42,807 nt of DNA, from assembly GCF_900108555.1 (NCBI RefSeq), contig NZ_FNWV01000016.1, positions 1-42,807 of the forward strand, read 5' to 3'. The notes under the pieces were generated by a model. It did no database searches. It was not told the DNA's origin and saw nothing but the letters and a program-made list of their open reading frames with translations. Shown here piece after piece: positions 1 to 8,489 of this stretch. The position numbers and the translations under genes were made by a program. The stretch comes from Ruminococcus flavefaciens (GTDB taxonomy: Bacteria; Bacillota; Clostridia; Oscillospirales; Ruminococcaceae). How positions within the stretch are numbered: position 1 is the first letter of the stretch; every line of letters begins with the position of its first letter.

Positions 1-2466
1 TTCTACCTTGCCGTTCAGGAAATAACGGAGAGAAAATTGCTGTTTACTCCTAAGCGTTCTGGGTGGAGCAAAGATAGTGAGGGCCACTTGCTTTTCGCTT
101 CGGCTGAAATAGTGAATCCTCAGTATATGTCTTGCTATCCGACCGATGTTCGTGAAAGACAGTTGCTACCAACAGATAGGGCTATCGTGGATATTGCCAA
201 GGATTACTCTATGGTACTTCCGAGAATTTGGCAGTACAAACTTCTTATTGCTCTTAGAATTGCAAGCTTACTGCTGTACTTTTTCGAGAAAGAAGGCATT
301 AAGCCGGATCAGCTGATTATTGTTGAACCTGCATGTCCTTCAGCTGCAAAAACAGCGATTGCATTGCTAAAAACGCAAAATTATAGCTCACAGGTTGTTA
401 AATCTTTAATGTCAACAAAAAGCGAACTGAAAAAGGCTTTTCGTGATTCAAACGACAGCATGGTTGTTCTATACGATGATGCTCGCATTGAGAATGGCAA
501 AAGACACGACGAGCTGCTTAAGGTCGTGGTTGATGATCTGCAAGGAACGAATGGAATTGAGGATAGTACGAGGCATTTGACTTCGATTATCTGTGAGAAT
601 CCATGCGTAATCCCTGAAGATACGCCGGCGATGTATATTAATCTCTGCGAAAAAGTAAATATCGGAGATCCGGATAAGCTTCAGAGATTTTCAGGTGAGT
701 TCGATTCTGCATTGATACAGGCTATCGTAAACGATCCTACAAATATGCTTGCATTTATAAAAAATGCTCTTAAGGCTGCTGACATTGAAACTCTGACAAT
801 CCAGAATTCTGAGAATATCAACGCAAAAAAAATGATAAGAGTAGCGATTTCAATAATGTTTTCTTACGGTTTGATATCCGAAGAGGAGACCAAGAGTATT
901 CTGACATGGATGAAGTCGGGTAGTGATAACCGTGACGACTCGGTTACGGCTATTTTTAACGATTTTATTAATGTTTTGAATGAGCTTATAGCAACTGGCA
1001 TCTTTAAGATTACGACACAGAAAGGTTTCCCGTATTATAAATTACAGAGTAAAACAATCGTTTACGACGGTTTTTGGCTGAATTTTGAGCCTGAACTCTG
1101 GGATTACATTTTGATGCGCATGCGAACCTGTAAGAAAAAATACAAGATTCTTAAAGCACTCGAAAAATGTATGGAAAAAAATCATAGACAGAAAGAGTAC
1201 AAGCGGAATATAGATGTAGATATAGCTCCTAAGATTCAAATATCAATAAGTGTCTTTAGTATACCGAGTATAATTCTATATCCTTCCAATTTAGAAAAGG
1301 TCAGAGAGTTAAAGTATGCCGGTTATCAGTTAACGAAGGTTGAAGCGGCGAATATCAAACTCAGACCTTTGGTAATGAACCGAGCAGGTACTTGCCTGTA
1401 TGGACAGAATATGGAACCGGATTTGAATTATCATCAGTTGATTTCAGGAGATTCTCGTAGTGGCAAGAGCACGTATGAAGGCGAGCAGGCTGTAGACGCT
1501 GCTATAAATGATGAACAAGTTCTAATTGTAGATAATGATGGATCATGGTCAGAGCGTGAGGTAAGGAAGCGTCTTCCAGAAAGTATAATTGATAAGTATT
1601 TTTCCTTCTGGAGCATCCCAAAGATGGGATTGCCAGTTAACCTTGCCGACGTTAGCGACTGTGATGATGTTACCGAGAAAAAGGATCGCATAAAAAGCGT
1701 TTTATCCTGTGCGGCAAGAAGCCTAGGTGATAAGCAGGGAAAAGTGCTATACAAACGCATAGGCGTAATGTTAAAGGATAAAAATGACGATATAAATATA
1801 TGTGATATACTTGCTTATCTTGAAAAAAAAGATGAAGTTCAAAAGGCTTTACGCGATAAAATTGAAGGTGTCCTTGAAGATTTTGAAGAACTACCAACTC
1901 CAAAGACTTCATGGAGAGAATTCTTCTCTTCCAAGAAGAAGATAGTTGTAATTTCCACAGGCTTTGATAGTGTAGCTAAAGGTTCCTATGTGACAGATAT
2001 GTTACTTGCGAGCTATTACGCCTACAAGCAGCATTTTCCTGAGACTCGTAATACAATAATTCTTGATGAAGCGCAAGATCTGGATATAAGCACTGATAGC
2101 GCAATTGACAAATTGCTGCGCAAGGGTGCAAAACATGGTATACGTATGTTAATAGCAACACAGCACTTTTCAGCTGTTAAGGAAAAACTTGGTAAAACAT
2201 TCGGTAACTGCAGAACGCTGATTATCTTTCGTCCGGAATATGTTGATTTCGCGGACATCTCCAAGCTAACAGGTGTTGATTCAGCTACTCTTGCAAGTCT
2301 GGAGCAGGGGCAGTGTCTGGTTTACGGTCTGCTTTATGACAAAACGACAGGCAAAAACAAGCAGGCTACTGTCATCGGCTGGACTTATATCAATCAGGTT
2401 CTGAGAAAGGCAACAAGTAATGAGCCGCGTCTCAATATCAACAGATTTAAATTCAGAAAAAGCTAG
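1..2466 (+). CDS. HerA/DptH-like P-loop ATPase, 5' end outside window
   Basis: The frame is open from base 1; a TTG at 37 gives 809 residues, but coding continues upstream of it, so the true start is probably outside the window. Using that numbering, a Walker A motif GDSRSGKS lies at 471-478 and a Walker B motif IILDEAQD at 674-681, followed by a conserved-looking RxLIATQH segment, as in HerA/VirB4/FtsK-type DNA-pumping ATPases. The roughly 470 residues before the P-loop are not recognised. The general shape, a long N-terminal region and a C-terminal ATPase, recalls DptH of DNA-phosphorothioation restriction, which is a weak resemblance. It precedes an HTH gene and an integrase, so it is probably cargo of an integrative element, perhaps defence. 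The ATPase call is firm; the system is not. Confidence 0.7.
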   Translation, partial: FYLAVQEITERKLLFTPKRSGWSKDSEGHLLFASAEIVNPQYMSCYPTDVRERQLLPTDRAIVDIAKDYSMVLPRIWQYKLLIALRIASLLLYFFEKEGIKPDQLIIVEPACPSAAKTAIALLKTQNYSSQVVKSLMSTKSELKKAFRDSNDSMVVLYDDARIENGKRHDELLKVVVDDLQGTNGIEDSTRHLTSIICENPCVIPEDTPAMYINLCEKVNIGDPDKLQRFSGEFDSALIQAIVNDPTNMLAFIKNALKAADIETLTIQNSENINAKKMIRVAISIMFSYGLISEEETKSILTWMKSGSDNRDDSVTAIFNDFINVLNELIATGIFKITTQKGFPYYKLQSKTIVYDGFWLNFEPELWDYILMRMRTCKKKYKILKALEKCMEKNHRQKEYKRNIDVDIAPKIQISISVFSIPSIILYPSNLEKVRELKYAGYQLTKVEAANIKLRPLVMNRAGTCLYGQNMEPDLNYHQLISGDSRSGKSTYEGEQAVDAAINDEQVLIVDNDGSWSEREVRKRLPESIIDKYFSFWSIPKMGLPVNLADVSDCDDVTEKKDRIKSVLSCAARSLGDKQGKVLYKRIGVMLKDKNDDINICDILAYLEKKDEVQKALRDKIEGVLEDFEELPTPKTSWREFFSSKKKIVVISTGFDSVAKGSYVTDMLLASYYAYKQHFPETRNTIILDEAQDLDISTDSAIDKLLRKGAKHGIRMLIATQHFSAVKEKLGKTFGNCRTLIIFRPEYVDFADISKLTGVDSATLASLEQGQCLVYGLLYDKTTGKNKQATVIGWTYINQVLRKATSNEPRLNINRFKFRKS

Positions 2467-2489
2467 TGGGCGCCCTTAAGGGCGCACCA
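2467..2489 (+). terminator. Hairpin after the ATPase gene
   Basis: A GGGCGCCC-TTAA-GGGCGC hairpin starts at the stop codon of the ATPase gene. The following bases are only moderately T-rich, so it may be a weak terminator or an mRNA 3' stabiliser. Confidence 0.5.
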
Positions 2490-2553
2490 ACTTATACTTA
2501 TTATATTACAACAACATTCCGCTGTCAAGCAGTAAGAAAGCGAGGTGAACACT

Positions 2554-2781
2554 ATGAAAGCCAAAACTAAGCCGTATACATTTTATATGGTGATCTGGAG
2601 CAATATCCGTCGTTATCAATATCTGAATTCACTTTCAGATGAAGCGCTTGCTGAGACGATGAAGTTAACGACGAGGACACTTTACAATTACGACCACGAC
2701 CCGTCGATGCTCACGTTGAAGCGTGTACAGCTCTTTATTGAGCATTCAGGACTGGATATTGAAGCACTTATCAGTGCTTGA
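2554..2781 (+). CDS. Small helix-turn-helix protein of the integrative element
   Basis: This encodes 75 residues. ATG 2554 is chosen because AGGTG at 2543-2547 is a well-placed ribosome binding site; the in-frame GTG at 2545 would overlap it. The central segment (SDEALAETMKLTTRTLYNY, then a C-terminal helix) looks like a Cro/XRE-type helix-turn-helix. Its place just upstream of a tyrosine integrase is typical of excisionase or element-control proteins. Excisionase versus repressor cannot be decided from sequence alone. Confidence 0.6.
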   Translation: MKAKTKPYTFYMVIWSNIRRYQYLNSLSDEALAETMKLTTRTLYNYDHDPSMLTLKRVQLFIEHSGLDIEALISA

Positions 2782-2799
2782 TAATATAAAATAATGATA

Positions 2800-2837
2800 G
2801 AGGGCGTAGGTACTGCGTAAGCCGTAGATACGTCCTC
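2800..2837 (+). other. Leader stem-loop upstream of the integrase
   Basis: GAGGGCGTA (2800-2808) can pair with TACGTCCTC (2829-2837) with one mismatch, ending about 13 bases before the AAGGAGG of the integrase. It could be a small attenuator or translational control hairpin. No known riboswitch is recognised. Confidence 0.3.
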
Positions 2838-2862
2838 TTCTGCATATAAAGGAGGAAAAAAC

Positions 2863-3903
2863 ATGCCAAAACGTAAATTCCCAGAGGCTTGGCAATTAAA
2901 GTCAGGCAGCTGGCACACACAAGTATTTGTCGGATTTGATGAAAACGGTAAGAAGATTCGTGAGTCATTCACTGCCTCTACAAAGAGGGAAGCGGAGAAA
3001 ATGGCTGCCGAATACATCGTCAACGGTATGCAACGTAAGGCACGATTTACGGTAGCTGATGCTATTGATGGCTATATTCTTGCTAAGCAAAATGTGCTTG
3101 CACCGTCCACACTGAGAGGATACGGTATTCTCCGCAGGAATCGCTTGCAGGGTCTTATGCAACTCGATATTCACGAAGTTAACAGCTTCAATGTCCAGCA
3201 AGCAATAAATGAAGACGCTGCAAAGGTCGGGGCAAAAACGATTAAAGAAGGTGTACATCTTGTATGTGCAGCACTGAGACTGTATGGCATTAGACTTGTG
3301 CTGAGTGTAACATATCCTGCAAGAAAGCCGAAGCTGAAGGAGCTGCCAACAGCGGAGCAGGTAATGAATATGGTTCGTGGTACTGATATTGAATTGCCTT
3401 GCCTGCTTGCAATGTGGCTGTCGCTACGTATGAGCGAGGTTAGAGGCTTACAGTTCCGCGATCTAAAGGGAAATGTACTTACTGTCTGCCGCAGTAATAT
3501 CTACTTTGACGGCAGCAACAACGTCCGCGATATGAATAAGACCTTCAAGTCAACTCGAAGGCTGAACATACCCGACCACATAAAGAGCCTCATAGAAGCC
3601 GTTCCTCATGAGAAGGAAGACGAGTTTATAGTTCAGATGGAGTATCAGACGCTGCGAAGCAAGTTTTATAAGCTGCTTGAAGAGTATAACTATCATATGA
3701 CTTTTCATGATCTCCGTCACTTGTCTGCGAGTGTTATGCTCATGCTTAATATTCCTGACAAGTATGCGATGGAGAGGGGAGGGTGGTCGACCAATTCTAC
3801 GCTTAAATCAGTATATCAGCATACGTTCTCAGAGGAGCGTAAGCAGGTCGATAAAAAGATCGACGATTACTTTAACAGTCTGCTTGATGAGAATGAGAAG
3901 TAA
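2863..3903 (+). CDS. Tyrosine recombinase / site-specific integrase
   Basis: The protein has 346 residues with a strong AAGGAGG before ATG 2863. An N-terminal arm-type DNA-binding region (W10-E50) is followed by a SAM-like core-binding domain and the catalytic domain. Visible catalytic residues are R189 (LSLRMSE), H282-x-x-R285 (HDLRH), W308 in the usual H/W position (GGW) and the Tyr nucleophile Y318 (VYQH). Length and motifs fit phage or ICE integrases of the XerC/Int family, which cut and rejoin DNA at att sites. The active site appears complete. As the last gene before host rsgA, it probably marks the end of the element. I did not find a tRNA-type attachment site next to it. Confidence 0.93.
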   Translation: MPKRKFPEAWQLKSGSWHTQVFVGFDENGKKIRESFTASTKREAEKMAAEYIVNGMQRKARFTVADAIDGYILAKQNVLAPSTLRGYGILRRNRLQGLMQLDIHEVNSFNVQQAINEDAAKVGAKTIKEGVHLVCAALRLYGIRLVLSVTYPARKPKLKELPTAEQVMNMVRGTDIELPCLLAMWLSLRMSEVRGLQFRDLKGNVLTVCRSNIYFDGSNNVRDMNKTFKSTRRLNIPDHIKSLIEAVPHEKEDEFIVQMEYQTLRSKFYKLLEEYNYHMTFHDLRHLSASVMLMLNIPDKYAMERGGWSTNSTLKSVYQHTFSEERKQVDKKIDDYFNSLLDENEK

Positions 3904-3931
3904 TAAAAAGAAAATGGCTATAAACATTCCC

Positions 3932-4166
3932 TAATGCTACGTTATAAATATTCGAATCTACATTTTCGCTCTTTTAAAGAAGCCTGTATTTCGAGGAAAG
4001 CACCGAAATACAGGCTTTTCTGTTACCTACAGAAAAGAGTTATAACTGCAATTTTGCAGCTCCGTGTGACTGTTTTACAGTCGAAAATCACACGAAATCA
4101 CACGAAGAAAAGGCGATATAATGTTACAAATGAAGCCAGCTCCCGTAAGGGAACTGGTATTCTTAT
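3932..4166 (+). repeat. Dispersed repeat family, copy A
   Basis: This copy shares blocks with the copies near 16.9, 24.65-25.1 and 39.07-39.36 kb. In order it has ATATTCGAATC; a 12-bp perfect stem GCCTGTATTTCG/CGAAATACAGGC followed by TTTTC; AACTGCA-ATTTTGCAG; two ATCACACGAA direct repeats; AAAAGGCGATATAATGTTA; and a GCCAGCTCCC hairpin. It lies between the convergent integrase and rsgA genes and probably also ends both transcripts. Confidence 0.75.
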
Positions 4167-4178
4167 ATAGCGTTCATC

Positions 4179-5216
4179 TTACTTTTTATGGTTAGCTTTA
4201 TTGTACTTGGCTATCTTTTTGAATTTTTCCTCTTTTGCTGCCAGATATCCTTCAGCATCTTCAGAATAAGCATTTTCAATTTTCAGCTTTTCATAAGATG
4301 ACAGCCGCTCCTCTGAAAGTTCACCATTTTTGATAGCAGCCTGTACTGCACATCCAGGTTCAGATTTGTGAGTACAGTTATTGAAGCGACACTTTGCTGA
4401 AAGTTCCTCGATATCTTCAAATGCAGCCGAAAGTCCTTCGCTGCTGTCCCACATTCCCATTTCACGCATACCAGGCGTATCAATGACCATAGCGCCGCCT
4501 GGAAGCATAAGCAGTTCACGGTGAGTAGTAGTGTGTCTGCCCTTGTCATCGTTACGTAGTCCATTCGTATCAAGCCTGTCATCTCCAAGAAGGTGATTGA
4601 TAAGGGTTGATTTGCCAACGCCTGATGAACCTACAAAAGCAAGTGTCTTTCCTGCTTTCAGATAAGGCGTGATCTGGCTGTAACCATTAGGTTCAGCGAC
4701 CGATGTCGTAATGATATCAACTCCGACTGCAACTCTTTCTATCTGAGCTATCTTCGAAGCAACTTCATCACAAAGATCAGTTTTCGTCAGCAGTACAATA
4801 GGAACAGCTCCACTGTCCCATGCGGCAGTCATATATCTTTCGATACGTCTTATGTTGAAATCGTTATTGAGTGACATACACAGAAATACTGTATCTATAT
4901 TTGCAGCAACTACCTGTTCAGTGTTTGACTTTCCAGCAGCTTTACGGATAAATACGCTTGTTCTTGGAAGAACATTATGTATCACAGCCCTGTCGCCGAC
5001 GGTTATATCAGCCATAACATAATCGCCTACGGCAGGGAAATCAGATACAGTTATGGCATCATATCTGAATTTGCCGGATACCTGCGCCTGCATCATTCCG
5101 TCTTTATGTATGACATGATAAAGATCTTTTTCCTGCAAAACTACACGGCATACTGTAAGGTCTGGATATTCTGCGCTATACGCCTCATATACAGGCGGTA
5201 AGTTCTCTAATTTCAT
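4179..5216 (-). CDS. rsgA: Ribosome small-subunit-dependent GTPase A
   Basis: The protein has 345 residues, starting at ATG 5216 behind AGGAGA. RsgA (YjeQ) is a cytoplasmic GTPase that acts late in 30S subunit maturation. An N-terminal OB-fold is followed by a circularly permuted GTPase domain, visible as motif order G4 (TKTD 144-147), G1 (GSSGVGKST 196-204), G3 (DTPG 246-249), then a C-terminal zinc site with C276, C281, H283 and C289. Length is normal for the family, and all motifs are intact. It is the last gene of a leftward operon with the XRE-membrane gene 17 bases upstream. This is a housekeeping gene flanking the element at the left of the window. Confidence 0.96.
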   Translation of the reverse strand: MKLENLPPVYEAYSAEYPDLTVCRVVLQEKDLYHVIHKDGMMQAQVSGKFRYDAITVSDFPAVGDYVMADITVGDRAVIHNVLPRTSVFIRKAAGKSNTEQVVAANIDTVFLCMSLNNDFNIRRIERYMTAAWDSGAVPIVLLTKTDLCDEVASKIAQIERVAVGVDIITTSVAEPNGYSQITPYLKAGKTLAFVGSSGVGKSTLINHLLGDDRLDTNGLRNDDKGRHTTTHRELLMLPGGAMVIDTPGMREMGMWDSSEGLSAAFEDIEELSAKCRFNNCTHKSEPGCAVQAAIKNGELSEERLSSYEKLKIENAYSEDAEGYLAAKEEKFKKIAKYNKANHKK

Positions 5217-5233
5217 TTGTCTCTCCTATCTGT

Positions 5234-5851
5234 TCAGTGCTCACTTTTTGGGAGTTTGAAAAGCATTATCCCCTTTATTATCAGCAGCAGGAACGCTACT
5301 GTTGCCGCATAGGGTATTCTTGCCATAGTCAGGAACAATACCGCGATAATGCTAAGTACAAGCGATGTGCCAGTAACTGTGCTTCTGCCCTTTTCTATGT
5401 TCCTGTAATTCATAAACAACTTCACTGCACCGATGATTATAAGTATTGAAAACAGTCCCCAGCATACACAGCTTATCCCGAACGATATATGCGTGTAATC
5501 AAACAGTGCAACTGCCGAGACTGTTTCTCCTACCTTTTTAGGATAAAGCGGCAGAAGAATAAGCATAATGCTCATTATATCGACTACACCTATCAGCAGG
5601 TCGATCATTTTACCAATATTTGAACGGTTCTCGTCTTTTGCCGCAGTAATGAGTTCCTCCGACGACAGAAGCTCATCTATGGTCACAGAAAAGAACTTTG
5701 ATATCTCTTTCAGCGAATCAATATTCGGATATCCCTTTCCCGACTCCCACTTAGAGATAGCTGTACGGGAAACGTAGAGTTCCTTTGCAAGTTCCTCCTG
5801 AGTTAAGCCTTTTTTCTTCCTTAATTCCTGCAATTTCTCGTGAAATTCCAT
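5234..5851 (-). CDS. XRE-family regulator with C-terminal membrane domain
   Basis: ATG 5851 is chosen because GGAG stands about 8 bases before it; a longer in-frame start at 5899 would overlap the upstream gene and lacks such a site. The 205 residues begin with a classic helix-turn-helix (LTQEELAKELYVSRTAISKWESGKGYP, about residues 15-43), then a linker and four hydrophobic segments (about 80-205). Such membrane-tethered XRE regulators are common in Firmicutes, and their signals are mostly unknown. It lies 13 bases after the PAP2 gene and 17 before rsgA, so the three are probably co-transcribed. Confidence 0.85.
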   Translation of the reverse strand: MEFHEKLQELRKKKGLTQEELAKELYVSRTAISKWESGKGYPNIDSLKEISKFFSVTIDELLSSEELITAAKDENRSNIGKMIDLLIGVVDIMSIMLILLPLYPKKVGETVSAVALFDYTHISFGISCVCWGLFSILIIIGAVKLFMNYRNIEKGRSTVTGTSLVLSIIAVLFLTMARIPYAATVAFLLLIIKGIMLFKLPKSEH

Positions 5852-5864
5852 TTTCTTTTCTCCG

Positions 5865-6524
5865 TTAGTTATTTTTGTCAGTGAGGCGGACAGCACCATG
5901 ATATATTAAGTACAGTCCAGAGCTCAGCAGAACAGAGCCTGCTATATCTGTCAGCCAGTGTACTCCCGCAACGGTGCGTCCCACCACCATAAACGCCGTG
6001 AATAAGACTGTAAACGTATATAGCACGTACCTGACTTTAGTATTTCGTATCCTGCGATACACCTGAAAAGCCAGTGTTGGCATAACGCTCGTAACAAGCA
6101 GCGTTGTCGAAGAGGGATAAGAAGCCTCCATGCGTCCTTCTATAAGTATCGGTCGGTAGTTTATAGGTATCATCTCAAATATGAGATAACCAAATATCAC
6201 AAGGATATAGTAAATACCAAGCAGGATAATATCCTTATCAACTTTAAGAAGACTTCTCCGCTTTATGAGCTGAACCAGACCGACAACTCCGAATATCATA
6301 CAGATAAAGATCGGCACAAGTCCAAGCCAGTCGGTGGCAGTATACACCCACATATGAACGCCTGTCATTTTATGGAACCACACGTTCAGACCTGCAAACC
6401 CGATGTCCGTTCCGTTCTGTCCCACTGCCTGAACATCAACTGTCTGTATCAGTACAGTCCAGACTGCAAACAGTACTAGCATTATCATGCCTGTGATCAA
6501 TATGTTCTTTTCATTCTTTTTCAT
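5865..6524 (-). CDS. PAP2-superfamily membrane protein with altered motif 2
   Basis: The protein has 219 residues with five to six membrane helices and AAGGAA before ATG 6524. PAP2 phosphatases remove phosphate from lipid phosphates such as undecaprenyl diphosphate or phosphatidate. Motif 1 keeps the RP pair (R124-P125), and motif 3 keeps R183, the nucleophilic H189 and D193 (GRTVAGVHWLTD). Motif 2, normally PSGH, reads PSST (137-140), so the usual acid/base histidine is absent. It may be a divergent or inactive member. It is first in the operon with the XRE-membrane gene and rsgA. Confidence 0.82.
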   Translation of the reverse strand: MKKNEKNILITGMIMLVLFAVWTVLIQTVDVQAVGQNGTDIGFAGLNVWFHKMTGVHMWVYTATDWLGLVPIFICMIFGVVGLVQLIKRRSLLKVDKDIILLGIYYILVIFGYLIFEMIPINYRPILIEGRMEASYPSSTTLLVTSVMPTLAFQVYRRIRNTKVRYVLYTFTVLFTAFMVVGRTVAGVHWLTDIAGSVLLSSGLYLIYHGAVRLTDKNN

Positions 6525-6770
6525 AATTCCGTGTTCCTTTCAGATGATTTCCTTTCGACTGATCTCATGGTAACACGGGGACTGAAAAAAGTAAAGAACC
6601 GTATCGTCACAGCAGTGACACGAATCGTAACATATGCGATATTACGCCATTTACAGCACATCTGCCGCCACGACTTTTTTATGACTTGAGCCTGATTATA
6701 TTATAACCGAAAGGTGAAATTCCGTCAACCCATAGTCTTGACCAAGCCATGCAGATTCTTATCATAACGG

Positions 6771-6833
6771 TCATTCTGTGATCTTTTGTGCCTTATGGTA
6801 GTTTACTTCGTCAATGATTTTCTGCTGTTCCAT
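6771..6833 (-). pseudogene. Remnant of a short SHOCT-like protein
   Basis: A very strong GGGAGG precedes ATG 6833, but the frame ends after 20 residues (MEQQKIIDEVNYHKAQKITE). This start resembles the N-terminus of small SHOCT-type proteins that often sit beside serine recombinases in clostridial mobile elements. After the stop, further coding-like sequence continues leftwards in another frame (to about 6690), so I read it as a decayed gene. A real 20-residue peptide is the alternative. Confidence 0.45.
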
Positions 6834-6895
6834 AGCATACCTCCCTTAAAATCAATGTGACATTTCTGTCAAAAAAAATGAAACCTGTGTGAAAA

Positions 6896-6922
6896 TTAGC
6901 ACTCTCCCCTTGACAGTGCTAA
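6896..6922 (+). promoter_or_regulatory. CIRCE operator (HrcA site)
   Basis: The sequence is TTAGCACTC, nine bases, then CAGTGCTAA, one mismatch from the CIRCE consensus TTAGCACTC-N9-GAGTGCTAA. HrcA bound here would block the promoter whose -35 box lies inside the spacer. It is placed upstream of hsp20, as expected for heat-shock control. Confidence 0.92.
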
Positions 6923-6938
6923 TTCAGAGTGCTATAAT
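6910..6938 (+). promoter_or_regulatory. Sigma-A promoter of hsp20
   Basis: The -35 is TTGACA (6910-6915), the spacer is 17 bases, and the -10 is TATAAT (6933-6938). Both boxes match consensus, and the -35 overlaps the CIRCE operator. A leader of about 105 bases separates it from the hsp20 start. Confidence 0.9.
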
Positions 6939-7049
6939 ATAATCAGAACAAAGGAACAGAGAAGCACCAAAGGATCCGGGTGCTGAACCCTCCGTCCCCT
7001 TGCTCGAAGCAATGGAAACAATGTGACGAGTAAAAAGGAGGACTGACCT

Positions 7050-7493
7050 ATGTTGTATCCTAGCATTTTCGGTGAAAACTTATTCGATGATTTCTTCAGA
7101 TTCCCTGACTTCGGCAGAGACGTGGAGAAGAAGCTGTACGGCAAGCACGCTGCGCAGGTTATGAAGACGGATGTCCATGAGCATGACGACCACTATGAGA
7201 TCGTTATCGATTTGCCGGGCTTCAAGAAAGACCAGATCAATCTTGAGCTTCAGAACGGTTATCTGACTGTCAGCGCCGCAAAGGGACTTGACAAGGATGA
7301 AAAGTCCAAGAAGGGCAAGCTGATCCGTCAGGAGCGTTATGCAGGCGCAATGCAGAGGAGCTTCTACATCGGTGATACTGTTACCGAAGCCGATGTGAAG
7401 GCAAAGTTTGAGGACGGTGTTCTGAACATCTGCGTTCCGAAGGCAGAGCCTAAGAAGCTGGAGAATCACAAGTATATTGCAATTGAGGGATAA
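7050..7493 (+). CDS. Small heat shock protein, Hsp20/alpha-crystallin family
   Basis: The protein has 147 residues and AAGGAGG before ATG 7050. Hsp20 proteins are ATP-independent holdases that bind unfolding proteins in the cytoplasm. The alpha-crystallin domain spans about 36-147, with the IVIDLPGFKKDQI strand, the NGYLTVSA segment and the conserved FEDGVLNICVPK C-terminal region. Length and N-terminus fit the clostridial Hsp18 group. Regulation is visible: a consensus promoter overlapped by CIRCE, so HrcA repression is expected. It is followed at once by a strong terminator, so it is monocistronic. Confidence 0.95.
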   Translation: MLYPSIFGENLFDDFFRFPDFGRDVEKKLYGKHAAQVMKTDVHEHDDHYEIVIDLPGFKKDQINLELQNGYLTVSAAKGLDKDEKSKKGKLIRQERYAGAMQRSFYIGDTVTEADVKAKFEDGVLNICVPKAEPKKLENHKYIAIEG

Positions 7494-7524
7494 TACCTCG
7501 CTAAGATATGATCCCGAAATAATG

Positions 7525-7566
7525 CTCCCCGGAGCTGTTCGTTTTGAGCAGTTCCGGGGAGTTTTT
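7525..7566 (+). terminator. Rho-independent terminator of hsp20
   Basis: A GC-rich stem CTCCCCGGA...TCCGGGGAG, with extra pairing around the loop, is followed by TTTTT. Confidence 0.92.
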
Positions 7567-7595
7567 GTGCCTGATGGCTATGTGGGCATAACACA

Positions 7596-7624
7596 TTGAC
7601 TTTTTCAGGAATGGGATGTATAAT
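7596..7624 (+). promoter_or_regulatory. Promoter of the 255-residue membrane protein
   Basis: TTGACT (7596-7601), a 17-base spacer and TATAAT (7619-7624), about 50 bases before the start codon at 7675. Confidence 0.8.
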
Positions 7625-7674
7625 ATAAGCAGGAGACAATCAAAGTAATATATGAATGGAAAGGGATAAGTTAG

Positions 7675-8442
7675 ATGTTGAAAAACTTGTTTAAGGATCG
7701 TGAGAACACCGAAAATATCATTGTAAAAGCTCCAAATAAGGCGCTTTTAGAGTCCATATATCAGTACAACGACAAGATCGACAGTTTCGAGAAAAACATC
7801 AAAAGAGAAGCGCTTCTCTTTGTCATCATCATGGCAGTGATATGGATCGGCGGGGATATTGCCGGAATGAACTCAAATCTTGTGCTGATGTTTGGACTGC
7901 TGACTATTTTCGGGTATCCGCTGATATTGGTGTTTGGTGCTATATGGGTGAGCAGACCATCACTGAAAAGGAAATCTGAGGAAATGGCGATGCTGGCAGG
8001 CAGTGATATGGATGTGCCTGATGATGCAGTTGAAATTGAAATGCTATTTCCACAGAAAGTTTCGGATGACTTTTCGCAAAAGAAGAATCTGCTTTTTGAT
8101 AACAGCCTGCACCTTGTCTACGCAGACGCTGAATCATTCTATTTTGTGGATGTGACCGGAACTGCAAAAATTCCTTATTCGTTGATTGAACCGTGGGTAG
8201 ATTCCGAGAACAATGCTAGGATCCGGCATTGGATCCAGAACAGCAAGCCGTCTGCTTATGCGAAAGAGGGTGTAAAAAAGAAAGGAAGACTGATCTCGCT
8301 AATACCTTTTGTGGGGAGTTTTATCCCGGATCATTATTTGATTCCATATAAATATACGGTTCTTCACACAAGCAGCGATGATTACCTGGTTTGTATCCCA
8401 AGATATGAAATGGAGAAAATTCAAAGTCTATCATCTTTATAA
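7675..8442 (+). CDS. Membrane protein of unknown function
   Basis: The protein has 255 residues and ATG 7675 with a modest AAAGGGATAAG upstream. I do not recognise the family. A charged N-terminal helix (1-45) is followed by two adjacent membrane helices (about 47-90) and a large soluble domain. That domain has a pattern of beta-type segments such as LHLVYADAESFYFVDVTG and YKYTVLHTSSDDYLVCIP, which recalls a PH-like or YcxB-type domain facing the cytoplasm. It has its own promoter and terminator and no operon partners. Confidence 0.6.
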   Translation: MLKNLFKDRENTENIIVKAPNKALLESIYQYNDKIDSFEKNIKREALLFVIIMAVIWIGGDIAGMNSNLVLMFGLLTIFGYPLILVFGAIWVSRPSLKRKSEEMAMLAGSDMDVPDDAVEIEMLFPQKVSDDFSQKKNLLFDNSLHLVYADAESFYFVDVTGTAKIPYSLIEPWVDSENNARIRHWIQNSKPSAYAKEGVKKKGRLISLIPFVGSFIPDHYLIPYKYTVLHTSSDDYLVCIPRYEMEKIQSLSSL

Positions 8443-8460
8443 ATAGCATTACAATATGTA

Positions 8461-8489
8461 CAGGGGCAGGAAAACCTGCCCTGTTTTTT
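8461..8489 (+). terminator. Rho-independent terminator
   Basis: CAGGGGCAGG-aaaa-CCTGCCCTG followed by TTTTTT, just after the 255-residue membrane protein gene. Confidence 0.93.

Noticed and set aside
2863..4170. tRNA-type attachment site next to the integrase
   Set aside because: No tRNA or clear duplicated core sequence is visible on either side within the window.
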